NCBI GenBank assembly: GCA_022728415.1
Contig: JAIJJM010000007.1
Location: 1-21,533 of the forward strand
Origin: Collinsella sp.
GTDB lineage: Bacteria > Actinomycetota > Coriobacteriia > Coriobacteriales > Coriobacteriaceae
DNA length: 21,533 nt
Direction of reading: 5' to 3'
In this document: piece after piece, positions 1 through 4,673 of the stretch
Position numbering within the stretch: position 1 is the first letter of the stretch
How the letters are laid out: each line of letters opens with the position of its first letter
Made by a program: the position numbers and the translations under genes
Notes under the pieces: model-generated
What the model was told of the DNA's origin: nothing
The model's database searches: none
What the model saw: only the letters and a program-made list of their open reading frames with translations

Positions 1-116
1 TCGCAGCCGCCATCTACGACTACGAACACGCTCCCGCGAAATGCCTCTACACGACCAAGGATGCGGCAGACCAACTCTACGGCGAGTACGGCGAGGAAAT
101 CGAGGTGGAGGGATGA
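1..116 (+). CDS. C-terminal end of a truncated phage protein, unknown function
   Basis: The reading frame is open from position 3 to the TGA at 114-116 and encodes the last 37 residues of a protein that begins before the window. The visible tail is rich in Tyr, Asp and Glu and ends EIEVEG. The stop overlaps the next start in an ATGA arrangement at 113-116, which is typical of translationally coupled phage genes and supports this frame over the competing ORFs that begin at 41 and 61. No domain can be recognised from so short a piece. Confidence 0.6.
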   Translation, partial: AAAIYDYEHAPAKCLYTTKDAADQLYGEYGEEIEVEG

Positions 117-322
117 ACGGAGTACAGCTTACCAACCATCTGACCGCGCAATTCATGGCATCAACCCTAAGCCGGTACGAGGCCAGAATCACCGAGGACG
201 GCGACTTCCGAGTCTACATATACGCCATGAGCCTCAAACGTCTCAAACGCAAGTGCGGGAGGTACGCGAAACGTGAGCGCAAAGCCATCGAATATGTCAC
301 CACACTCAAGGAGGAATCATGA
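113..322 (+). CDS. Small basic hypothetical protein (69 aa)
   Basis: I do not recognise this protein. I chose ATG 113 because it overlaps the upstream stop as ATGA; an in-frame ATG at 41 lies inside the previous gene and is unlikely. The sequence has a mixed N-terminal half (residues about 1-40) and a strongly basic stretch, LKRLKRKCGRYAKRERK, in the C-terminal half, so nucleic-acid binding is possible but not shown. Its stop overlaps the start of the next gene by 4 bp (319-322). It sits in a run of tiny genes upstream of a zinc-ribbon/HTH protein, as is common at the end of phage early operons. Confidence 0.65.
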   Translation: MNGVQLTNHLTAQFMASTLSRYEARITEDGDFRVYIYAMSLKRLKRKCGRYAKRERKAIEYVTTLKEES

Positions 323-507
323 GCGCGACGAACAACCAGCGTGAGATGATACTCAAATGGCATAAAGGCAAGGCCGCGACACCCGAGTACACGGCGAAAC
401 TCCTCGGTTTGCCGTTGAGCGAGGTGCTGTACGTGATCGAGCATCCCGAACCGCCGAAATCACGCGCGGACGCGTGGACACCGGAATTCATCGAACCACT
501 GGTCTGA
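319..507 (+). CDS. Small hypothetical protein, possible HTH-like fold (62 aa)
   Basis: This gene is translationally coupled to the previous one (ATGA at 319-322) and is preceded by AAGGAGG at 308-314, a strong ribosome binding site. The 62-residue product begins MSATNNQREM. It contains a segment around residues 17-40 (roughly AATPEYTAKLLGLPLSEVLY) that reads like a small helix-turn-helix: a helix, a short turn at Leu-Gly-Leu-Pro, and a second helix. That similarity is only by eye. A DNA-binding role is an inference; no family is recognised. A 148-nt non-coding leader follows before the next gene. Confidence 0.65.
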   Translation: MSATNNQREMILKWHKGKAATPEYTAKLLGLPLSEVLYVIEHPEPPKSRADAWTPEFIEPLV

Positions 508-542
508 AAAATACCGATAAACACACGCGAATACATGACTGA

Positions 543-564
543 ATTCAGCGTAAAAACACTGAAT
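543..564. repeat. Short inverted repeat in the 508-655 leader
   Basis: ATTCAG at 543-548 is mirrored by CTGAAT at 559-564 around a 10-nt A-rich centre. It lies in the 148-nt gene-free stretch between 507 and 656. It could be an operator half-site pair or a small hairpin. At 6 bp it could also be chance. Confidence 0.25.
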
Positions 565-583
565 CCAACGAAAGACAAAACGA

Positions 584-648
584 AACCCTCCACCAACAGG
601 CGGAGGGCACGCTCACCAAAGCACCATCATAGCCGAACGTGGAGGGTT
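584..648 (+). promoter_or_regulatory. Possible SD-sequestering leader structure of the zinc-ribbon/HTH gene
   Basis: AACCCTCCAC at 584-593 is the exact reverse complement of GTGGAGGGTT at 639-648. The second arm contains GGAGGG (641-646), the ribosome binding site of the gene starting at 656. The same CCCTCC (586-591) can alternatively pair with GGAGGG at 602-607, a 6-bp stem with a 10-nt loop. Two mutually exclusive hairpins are therefore possible: the distal one hides the ribosome binding site and the local one exposes it. The pairing is read directly; the regulatory role is inferred. Confidence 0.4.
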
Positions 649-655
649 CCAAACA

Positions 656-1432
656 ATGTTCATTCCAACCGACCCATGCCAATACTGCGGCGACCAGCAG
701 GTCGAGGCACCATGGACGCTCTGCCAAAACTGCCGCCGCACCTACGCCAAAACACTCCACAATCTGCGCCGCAACATGCAACTGTTGCAGCGGGTCGCAC
801 GGCATGAGTACAAGCTCGGCGAACCCGGCAGCGGCGGGAAACCGCAGGGCGGCGAAGCGCCCAGCCCCGTCAACATGCACGCCATCGACCTGCTGGACGA
901 AGCCGAATCATTGTTGCAGGACGCTTGGTACGACGCGGGAGCCGTGTGGAGCGACCGCTGGCAGCTCCTCATCCCCCGAATGCAGACCCGCCTCGCATGG
1001 CTGTGCAAGGCGACGAACGCAGGCCGATTCCTCCGCCAGCTCATCAAAATGAACCGGCGCATCGAACCATACGTGGACCGCAAGCCACGCACACGGCGCA
1101 TCATCGGCGTATGCCCCGAATGCAAACGCGAAATACTGGCGGCGAAGGGCGAATCGCTGCTGCTGTGCAAATGCGGCAACCCCATCAACGTGGCCGAGCT
1201 GCGCGAACGGACCGCCGAAGCCGTGAACCGGTATCACAAGACACTCACCCCAACCGGGTGCAGCGAATGGCTCCGCGACGATTACGGACTGGACGTACCT
1301 GCCATGACCGTGAAGAACTGGCTGCGCCGGGGCAAACTACCCTCGGCAAAACCGATAGCCGACGACGGATACTACGAATTCGACATCAGGGAGACCGTCG
1401 CCATGGCAATGAGCGTTTCCAAGCGGCAGTAG
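656..1432 (+). CDS. Zinc-ribbon plus helix-turn-helix DNA-binding protein
   Basis: This 258-residue protein has two putative zinc-binding clusters and a C-terminal winged-HTH-like region. Cluster one uses C8, C11, C23 and C26. Cluster two uses C153, C156, C171 and C173. Residues about 200-250 (CSEWLRDDYGLDVPAMTVKN, then a Lys/Arg-rich wing ending in FDIRETV) resemble excisionase/MerR-type HTH domains that read a DNA site before an aromatic wing. A transcription or DNA-replication regulator is the best guess; similar zinc-ribbon HTH proteins are common just before the late genes of actinobacterial phages. The start is ATG 656 with GGAGGG at 641-646. That ribosome binding site is part of a 10-bp inverted repeat, suggesting translational control. 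A terminator follows at 1477-1507. Confidence 0.75.
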   Translation: MFIPTDPCQYCGDQQVEAPWTLCQNCRRTYAKTLHNLRRNMQLLQRVARHEYKLGEPGSGGKPQGGEAPSPVNMHAIDLLDEAESLLQDAWYDAGAVWSDRWQLLIPRMQTRLAWLCKATNAGRFLRQLIKMNRRIEPYVDRKPRTRRIIGVCPECKREILAAKGESLLLCKCGNPINVAELRERTAEAVNRYHKTLTPTGCSEWLRDDYGLDVPAMTVKNWLRRGKLPSAKPIADDGYYEFDIRETVAMAMSVSKRQ

Positions 1433-1447
1433 GCTGACACCGACCCG

Positions 1448-1456
1448 TGGTATACT
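1448..1456 (+). promoter_or_regulatory. Candidate extended -10 promoter before the tRNA region
   Basis: TGG followed by TATACT (1448-1456) fits an extended -10 element, with TATACT matching 5 of 6 consensus bases. No good -35 box lies at 16-18 nt spacing; CTGACA at 1434-1439 is only 11 nt away. Transcription starting near 1463 would read straight into the hairpin at 1477-1507 and then the tRNA gene. Confidence 0.35.
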
Positions 1457-1476
1457 CCGTATCAGGATTACTGTGG

Positions 1477-1507
1477 AAGCCTCTGGGATAAACATCTCAG
1501 GGGCTTT
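1477..1507 (+). terminator. Strong hairpin with short T tract, likely intrinsic terminator
   Basis: The arms AGCCTCTGGGAT (1478-1489) and ATCTCAGGGGCT (1494-1505) pair over 12 bp, with two G-T wobbles, around an AAAC tetraloop. An extra A-T pair comes from 1477 and 1506. The tail is TTTACTC. It probably ends the operon of the zinc-ribbon/HTH gene. If the -10 element at 1448 is real, it would instead act as an attenuator for the tRNA genes. Confidence 0.6.
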
Positions 1508-1521
1508 ACTCATATCCACCT

Positions 1522-1597
1522 ATGCGCGTAGCTCAGCAGGTAGAGCAGCGGTCTCCAAAACCGCAGGTCGTTGGATCGAAGCCAACCGCGTATGCCA
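1522..1597 (+). tRNA. tRNA-Trp (anticodon CCA)
   Basis: A full cloverleaf can be read. The acceptor stem is 1522-1528 with 1587-1593 (one G-T pair), TA sits at positions 8-9, and the D stem GCTC/GAGC (1531-1534, 1543-1546) has GG in the loop. The anticodon stem GCGGT/ACCGC carries the loop CTCCAAA, placing CCA at 1555-1557 after the invariant T33, so it decodes UGG. A 5-bp T stem GTTGG/CCAAC follows, then discriminator G1594 and an encoded CCA (1595-1597). The T loop reads ATCGAAG, with A where T54 is nearly universal. Phages often carry tRNAs to support their own codon use. Confidence 0.9.
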
Positions 1598-1598
1598 C

Positions 1599-1709
1599 GG
1601 CTTGCGTACGGTAGAGGCCTAACCGGCCATAGCAGCGACTGCTAGGGCGCAATCACAACAGAGCGCAAAGCTCGGGTTGCCGCGAATTCGAATCTCGCCC
1701 AAGCCGCCA
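1599..1709 (+). ncRNA. Atypical 111-nt tRNA-like element, possible Ser(CGA)-type
   Basis: It begins one base after the tRNA-Trp CCA end. Six pairs join 1599-1604 to 1700-1705, C1605 and C1699 are mismatched, and G1606 pairs with C1698. TA at 1607-1608 matches tRNA positions 8-9. The D stem is CGGT/ACCG (1609-1612, 1622-1625) with GG in the loop. An 8-bp arm with one A-G mismatch (1626-1633, 1641-1648) carries the 7-nt loop AGCGACT, whose centre CGA would be a serine anticodon, but T33 is missing. A long variable arm uses GCAA/TTGC (1649-1652, 1677-1680) with an inner GAGC/GCTC hairpin. The T arm has a canonical TTCGAAT loop (1687-1693), and CCA is encoded at 1707-1709. It may be a real unusual tRNA, a decayed one or a tRNA mimic. 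Confidence 0.55.
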
Positions 1710-1731
1710 ACCACCACACAGGATGGGGAAC

Positions 1732-2067
1732 ATGAGCAACAAGGCAGGCTCAGGCAGATACCAAAATGGAGCAGCCCGCCGCAAATGCAAAGCCCGACAC
1801 ATCGCGGCCGAAGGACCAATACCAATCTGCCCACTGTGCGGCAAGCCCATAGACCTCACACTCAAAACACCACACCCACTCAGCTGCGAACTCGATGAGA
1901 TCATCCCATACAGCCGAGGAGGCTCGCCAACCAGCTATGACAACACACAACTCACACACAGAATCTGCAACCAAAGAAAAAGCAACAAAATAACCACCAA
2001 CACCACAGGCCACCAAAACACAAAAAAACAACCACAAAACACCATCCCAATCAGCCGCCAATGGTAA
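1732..2067 (+). CDS. HNH-type endonuclease-like protein
   Basis: The 111-residue product has a CPLC zinc knuckle (C33, C36) followed by a beta-beta-alpha-metal core: CELDEIIPYSRGGS (52-65), then DNTQLTHRICNQRK (70-83). This is the HNH pattern of small phage nucleases, which often act with terminase in DNA packaging. The usual DH at the first catalytic position is DE here (D55, E56), so activity should not be assumed, although DE variants occur in actinobacterial HNH proteins. I prefer ATG 1732, which has AGGA at 1720-1723 eight bases upstream; ATG 1723 would add three residues and lacks a ribosome binding site. The C-terminal 25 residues are Asn/Thr/Gln/Lys-rich and the DNA there is unusually rich in A and C. 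It lies just after the tRNAs, about 2.2 kb before the terminase genes. Confidence 0.75.
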   Translation: MSNKAGSGRYQNGAARRKCKARHIAAEGPIPICPLCGKPIDLTLKTPHPLSCELDEIIPYSRGGSPTSYDNTQLTHRICNQRKSNKITTNTTGHQNTKKQPQNTIPISRQW

Positions 2068-2284
2068 CCGGGGCACCACCCCCTCCCCCACCGGCAAGGC
2101 TCCCCACAGAACATAGCGCCCGCATCCCCCCGCAACCCGCGTGGAGTATCGTACGTTTGGCCGCTGGGGTGCCTGCGAGCGCCCGTGGAAGCCGTTCCGG
2201 CATGGTTTTGATGTTTTTGCCCCGTTGTTTTCCGAGGCTGTTACGTTTGATTTTACGCAGTTTTGATATGTCACGAAATTAGTG
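2068..2284. other. Non-coding spacer after the HNH gene
   Basis: About 220 nt with no convincing gene. The first part is C-rich (2078-2140). The second part is T-rich, with GTTTTGAT twice (from about 2205 and 2260) and a related CGTTTGATT (from about 2244), which might be regulator binding sites. The composition changes sharply along the spacer, consistent with a module boundary. The ORF crossing it (from 2061) has no plausible protein character. Confidence 0.4.
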
Positions 2285-2313
2285 TTGCGAATCGTTGGAA
2301 TATATGCTATAGT
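2285..2313 (+). promoter_or_regulatory. Extended -10 promoter driving a probably leaderless gene
   Basis: The -35 box TTGCGA (2285-2290) matches 4 of 6 bases of TTGACA. The -10 box TATAGT (2308-2313) matches 5 of 6 of TATAAT. They are 17 bp apart, and TGC at 2305-2307 adds an extended -10. The predicted start of transcription, 6-8 nt after the -10 box, falls on or next to the ATG at 2321, and no ribosome binding site precedes that ATG. The transcript is therefore predicted to be leaderless. Confidence 0.65.
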
Positions 2314-2320
2314 AATAGCT

Positions 2321-2821
2321 ATGGTCAACCAATGTAGGAATTGCGGCCATTTCTTCCAATCCACACCAAACCCTAGGCGTCCGAGACTGTTTTGCTCGGA
2401 CAGGTGCCGCAAGGCGTGGAGCCGCAAACATCAGATACCGCAGGAACTCAAGGCATTGCGCCGTTGGGTGCGCGCCGATGGCAAGCGCCCGATCCGGTGC
2501 GATGGTTCACCGGCCAATTCGACGGACTCAAGTACCTGGGCGTCATATTCGGAGGTCATGCGCTCGAAGTCCGGGGACGGTTATGGCATCATGCTCGGCG
2601 ATGGGCTCGCGTGCTGGGATTTCGACTATGTTGATTTGACCAGTCCGCCCGCGAAGGCGTTGGAGCTGCTGCCGGAAGCGATCTATGCGGAGGTTTCGAC
2701 CAGCGGACATGGGCTGCATGTGTTCGTGGAGTCGGCGGAGCCGAGTTTCCGGCGTGCCGGTGTCGAGTTCTATTCGCATTCGCGGTTCATTCGCATGACG
2801 GGAAGGAGGTGGCCGAAGTGA
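2321..2821 (+). CDS. Zinc-finger, NrS-1-type primase/polymerase-like protein
   Basis: The 166-residue protein starts with a zinc finger (C5, C8, C25, C29; CRNCGHFF, then FCSDRCRKAW). It continues with features of archaeo-eukaryotic-type phage primase-polymerases of the NrS-1 group: TWASYSEVM (72-80), GYGIMLGDG (87-95), the acidic motif WDFDYVD (99-105, metal ligands D100 and D102), a SGHGLHVF motif (128-135) and SRFIRMTG (154-161). It stops just after this last motif and has no helicase domain, so it is much shorter than full primase-helicases. It could prime DNA synthesis in trans or be a reduced relic; activity is inferred. GTG 2282 would lengthen it by 13 residues but lies within the promoter. 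The stop overlaps the next start (GTGA, 2818-2821). Confidence 0.65.
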   Translation: MVNQCRNCGHFFQSTPNPRRPRLFCSDRCRKAWSRKHQIPQELKALRRWVRADGKRPIRCDGSPANSTDSSTWASYSEVMRSKSGDGYGIMLGDGLACWDFDYVDLTSPPAKALELLPEAIYAEVSTSGHGLHVFVESAEPSFRRAGVEFYSHSRFIRMTGRRWPK

Positions 2822-3510
2822 CCACGGTTATCCGCAATCAGGGCACGAGTCTCGCGGTGCGCGAGAAGCTCGCCGCTGATGGCAAGCCCGTGTTGTTGGC
2901 GTTTTCGTGCGGCAAGGATTCTATCGCCGCGTGGCTGGCGATGCGGGATATGGGCATCGAGGTCGTTCCCGCGTACTTGTACTATGTGCCCGGTTTGAGG
3001 TTCGTGGACGAGGAGCTTGATTATTTCGAGCAGAAGTTCCAGACCCGAATCAAAAGGTATCCGCACCCGTCGCTGTACCGGTGGCTGAACAATGCGGTGT
3101 TCCAGGCTCCCGAACGTCTGCGCTACATCGAGGCTGCGCGTTTGCCTGAGCCGTCGTATGAGCAGATGTGGGATTTCATCCGCGCCGACATCGGCTTGGA
3201 TAAGAGCACGTGGTGCGCGGATGGCGTGCGTGCCGCAGATTCGATTCAGCGTCGTGGCGCGTTCGTCCAGTACGGGTACTGGCGGCGCAATCTCAAGAAG
3301 GTCAGTCCTATCGGGGATTGGCTCAAGGGCGAAGTGCTGGACTGCATTGGCGAGCATCATATCGACCTGCCGTGTGATTATGCGTGGTTCGGGCGTTCGT
3401 TCGATGGCGTCGACAAGCGTTTCACCAAGGTGCTCAAGGACAAGGCGCCGGACGATTACGCGACGCTGCTTGAATGGTTCCCTTTGTTGGAGGTGGATCA
3501 TGTCAGGTGA
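2818..3510 (+). CDS. PAPS reductase-like / PP-loop ATPase family protein
   Basis: The 230-residue product has the nucleotide-binding PP-loop LLAFSCGKDS (26-35), where C31 replaces the usual first Gly of SGGKDS, and the family's second signature CADGVRAADS (133-142) followed by QRR. This places it in the phosphoadenosine-phosphosulfate reductase/adenine-nucleotide alpha-hydrolase superfamily, which activates substrates by adenylation or reduces PAPS. Phage members are usually of unknown substrate; sulfur transfer or nucleotide/DNA modification is possible. The cysteine set expected of DndC-type iron-sulfur proteins is not seen. GTG 2818 is chosen because AAGGAGG (2803-2809) lies 8 nt upstream and it forms a GTGA overlap; GTG 2809 would overlap the ribosome binding site. 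The next gene starts inside its last 11 bases. Confidence 0.8.
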   Translation: MTTVIRNQGTSLAVREKLAADGKPVLLAFSCGKDSIAAWLAMRDMGIEVVPAYLYYVPGLRFVDEELDYFEQKFQTRIKRYPHPSLYRWLNNAVFQAPERLRYIEAARLPEPSYEQMWDFIRADIGLDKSTWCADGVRAADSIQRRGAFVQYGYWRRNLKKVSPIGDWLKGEVLDCIGEHHIDLPCDYAWFGRSFDGVDKRFTKVLKDKAPDDYATLLEWFPLLEVDHVR

Positions 3511-4111
3511 TTTCAAGTTCAATTTTTCCAAGAAGTCCAAGGGCAAGAAGACTGTGAAGCCGGTGCCGGAGAATCTGGACGAGAACGCGAAGGAGTACCG
3601 GGAGCGCGCCCGTGCGGAGCGCAAGCGTTTCGTGGATGCGACCGACACCGAATTCTGGCTGTGCCTGTGTTTCCCCTCCCCCGCCGAGATGGCGCGGTGG
3701 CGTGAACTGTTTGGTTTCGGCGAAAACCACCGGATCTATGCGTACCGTGATATCGAGAAGCTACTCGCCCCGTACAGGCCGGCCAAGTCGTCCGCCGTGG
3801 CGTTTGGTGCCGGAGTCGGGTTCGGTGGTGGCCTCGGGTTCGCGGAGAAGACGCCTGACCCACTCGCCGATGTCAAGTACTCCGATGATCTGGAAAAGGA
3901 TTGTCTCGCCGAGTTCGCCGCCCTGCACAGGGCGCTGGTTTCGGCTCGCAGTCCCAGGAAGCTCGTGGAGCCGACCGATTCCGAACACTGGTTCGCCATC
4001 GCGTTCCCCTTGCGAGACGACAAGGACTCTTTCCTTGCCGCGTACGGTCTTCGAAAGCTCGGCGACAAGTACATGGACGGCATGGCCGTCATGAAGAAAC
4101 TTGGCGGGTGA
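3500..4111 (+). CDS. Internally duplicated hypothetical protein (203 aa)
   Basis: ATG 3500 overlaps the PP-loop gene by 11 nt and is preceded by GGAGGTGG at 3489-3496, so the two are co-translated. The N-terminus (1-45) is very Lys/Arg-rich. Two similar segments follow, at about 46-89 and 157-201. Both read: acidic residue, x, TD-x-E-x-W, a short hydrophobic run, FP, then an F/YG-F/L turn, a Tyr, and a final K-L. A glycine-rich linker (GAGVGFGGGLGF, 103-114) and a charged helix separate them. No family is recognised. Tight coupling to the PP-loop gene suggests a partner or substrate-recruiting protein. An intrinsic terminator follows within 25 nt. Confidence 0.75.
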   Translation: MSGDFKFNFSKKSKGKKTVKPVPENLDENAKEYRERARAERKRFVDATDTEFWLCLCFPSPAEMARWRELFGFGENHRIYAYRDIEKLLAPYRPAKSSAVAFGAGVGFGGGLGFAEKTPDPLADVKYSDDLEKDCLAEFAALHRALVSARSPRKLVEPTDSEHWFAIAFPLRDDKDSFLAAYGLRKLGDKYMDGMAVMKKLGG

Positions 4112-4132
4112 TGTTCCGCCTCCTAGAGTTTG

Positions 4133-4160
4133 GCCGCTGTGATTCGCAGCGGCTTTTCTT
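4133..4160 (+). terminator. Intrinsic terminator closing the primase-like/PP-loop operon
   Basis: GCCGCTG (4133-4139) and CAGCGGC (4147-4153) form a perfect 7-bp stem with a 7-nt loop, followed by TTTTCTT. It lies 22 nt after the stop at 4111 and ends the unit that starts at the promoter 2285-2313. The packaging genes begin just downstream with no clear promoter in between. Confidence 0.8.
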
Positions 4161-4182
4161 ATGCCACGAAAGGAGGTGGATT

Positions 4183-4284
4183 ATGCGAAACCTGTTCCAG
4201 CGTGCCGGCAATGCGGTGCGTAACGTTGCCGGTCGTATCCGCAGCGCTTTTTCTCGCGGAGGCTCGCGTTCCTCCGGCTCCTGA
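4183..4284 (+). CDS. 33-residue cationic amphipathic peptide
   Basis: The ribosome binding site AAGGAGGTG (4170-4178) is close to a perfect anti-16S match, 6 nt before ATG 4183, so this tiny ORF is very likely translated. The product has seven Arg and no acidic residues, a net charge of about +7. Hydrophobic residues at 4, 5, 8, 11, 12, 15, 16, 19, 22 and 23 fall on one face of a helix spanning residues 3-23. The tail is Gly/Ser/Arg. No family is recognised. It could bind DNA, RNA or membranes, or serve mainly as a translated leader for the terminase genes; an internal membrane-active peptide cannot be excluded. It is the first gene after the terminator. Confidence 0.65.
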   Translation: MRNLFQRAGNAVRNVAGRIRSAFSRGGSRSSGS

Positions 4285-4307
4285 CATTTAGATTCGAGGT
4301 GATCCAG

Positions 4308-4673
4308 TTGGCCAAGACCACGATAACGCAGCCGACGCTGCCTGACGGCATCGAATGGCCGGAGGCTACCGTGCGCTGGTGGGAGCATCTGGCTTCCACC
4401 CCCGGCGCGGACTCGTGGACGGAGGCCGACTGGGACAACCTCATGAACGCCGCCCTGATCCACGCGGACATCTGGGGTTCCGGCAATTTCGCCAGCGTGC
4501 CCATACTGAACAAGCTGCTGCAGGATTACGGGATCACGCCAGCCGCACGCAGCCAGATCACGCAGGCGAAAGTGAAACAGCAGGAGCGGCATACGCCGCT
4601 CGATGAGATAGCCGAACGACGGAAGCTGAGGGTGATCGAGGGTGGCAAGGCGAAGAGGCGTACAGGAACCTAG
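4308..4673 (+). CDS. terS: Terminase small subunit
   Basis: The 121-residue protein lies directly before the large terminase and overlaps it by 32 nt. It begins MAKTTITQPTLPDG, followed by WPEATVRWWEHL and a mostly helical, charged body (WTEADWDNLMNAALIHADIW) ending in a Lys/Arg-rich tail (KAKRRTG). This layout fits small terminases of actinobacterial siphophages, which recognise the packaging site as a ring and hand DNA to the large subunit. I prefer TTG 4308, with GAGGTGAT at 4296-4303. GTG 4299 would add three residues but lies within the ribosome binding site. The assignment rests on position and general sequence character, not a diagnostic motif. Confidence 0.75.
   Translation: MAKTTITQPTLPDGIEWPEATVRWWEHLASTPGADSWTEADWDNLMNAALIHADIWGSGNFASVPILNKLLQDYGITPAARSQITQAKVKQQERHTPLDEIAERRKLRVIEGGKAKRRTGT

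Noticed and set aside
535..807. 90-residue ORF overlapping the leader and the zinc-ribbon gene
   Set aside because: No ribosome binding site; most of it overlaps the supported gene in another frame, and the composition is Arg/Pro/His-rich.
1448..1530. T-box or trp-attenuator controlled by tRNA-Trp
   Set aside because: No specifier stem, no T-box sequence and no Trp leader peptide; the tRNA is simply downstream of a hairpin.
1682..1709. Phage attachment site made from a tRNA 3' end
   Set aside because: The T-arm/CCA end could resemble a host tRNA crossover, but there is no integrase nearby and the element lies between gene modules in the middle of the phage gene order.
2061..2282. Small ORF across the 2068-2284 spacer
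   Set aside because: Proline run and random-looking composition, no ribosome binding site, and it runs over the promoter region.
2818..3510. DndC-type DNA phosphorothioation enzyme
   Set aside because: The PP-loop family fits, but the expected iron-sulfur cysteine cluster and the dndB/D/E genes are absent; kept as a general PAPS-reductase-like call.
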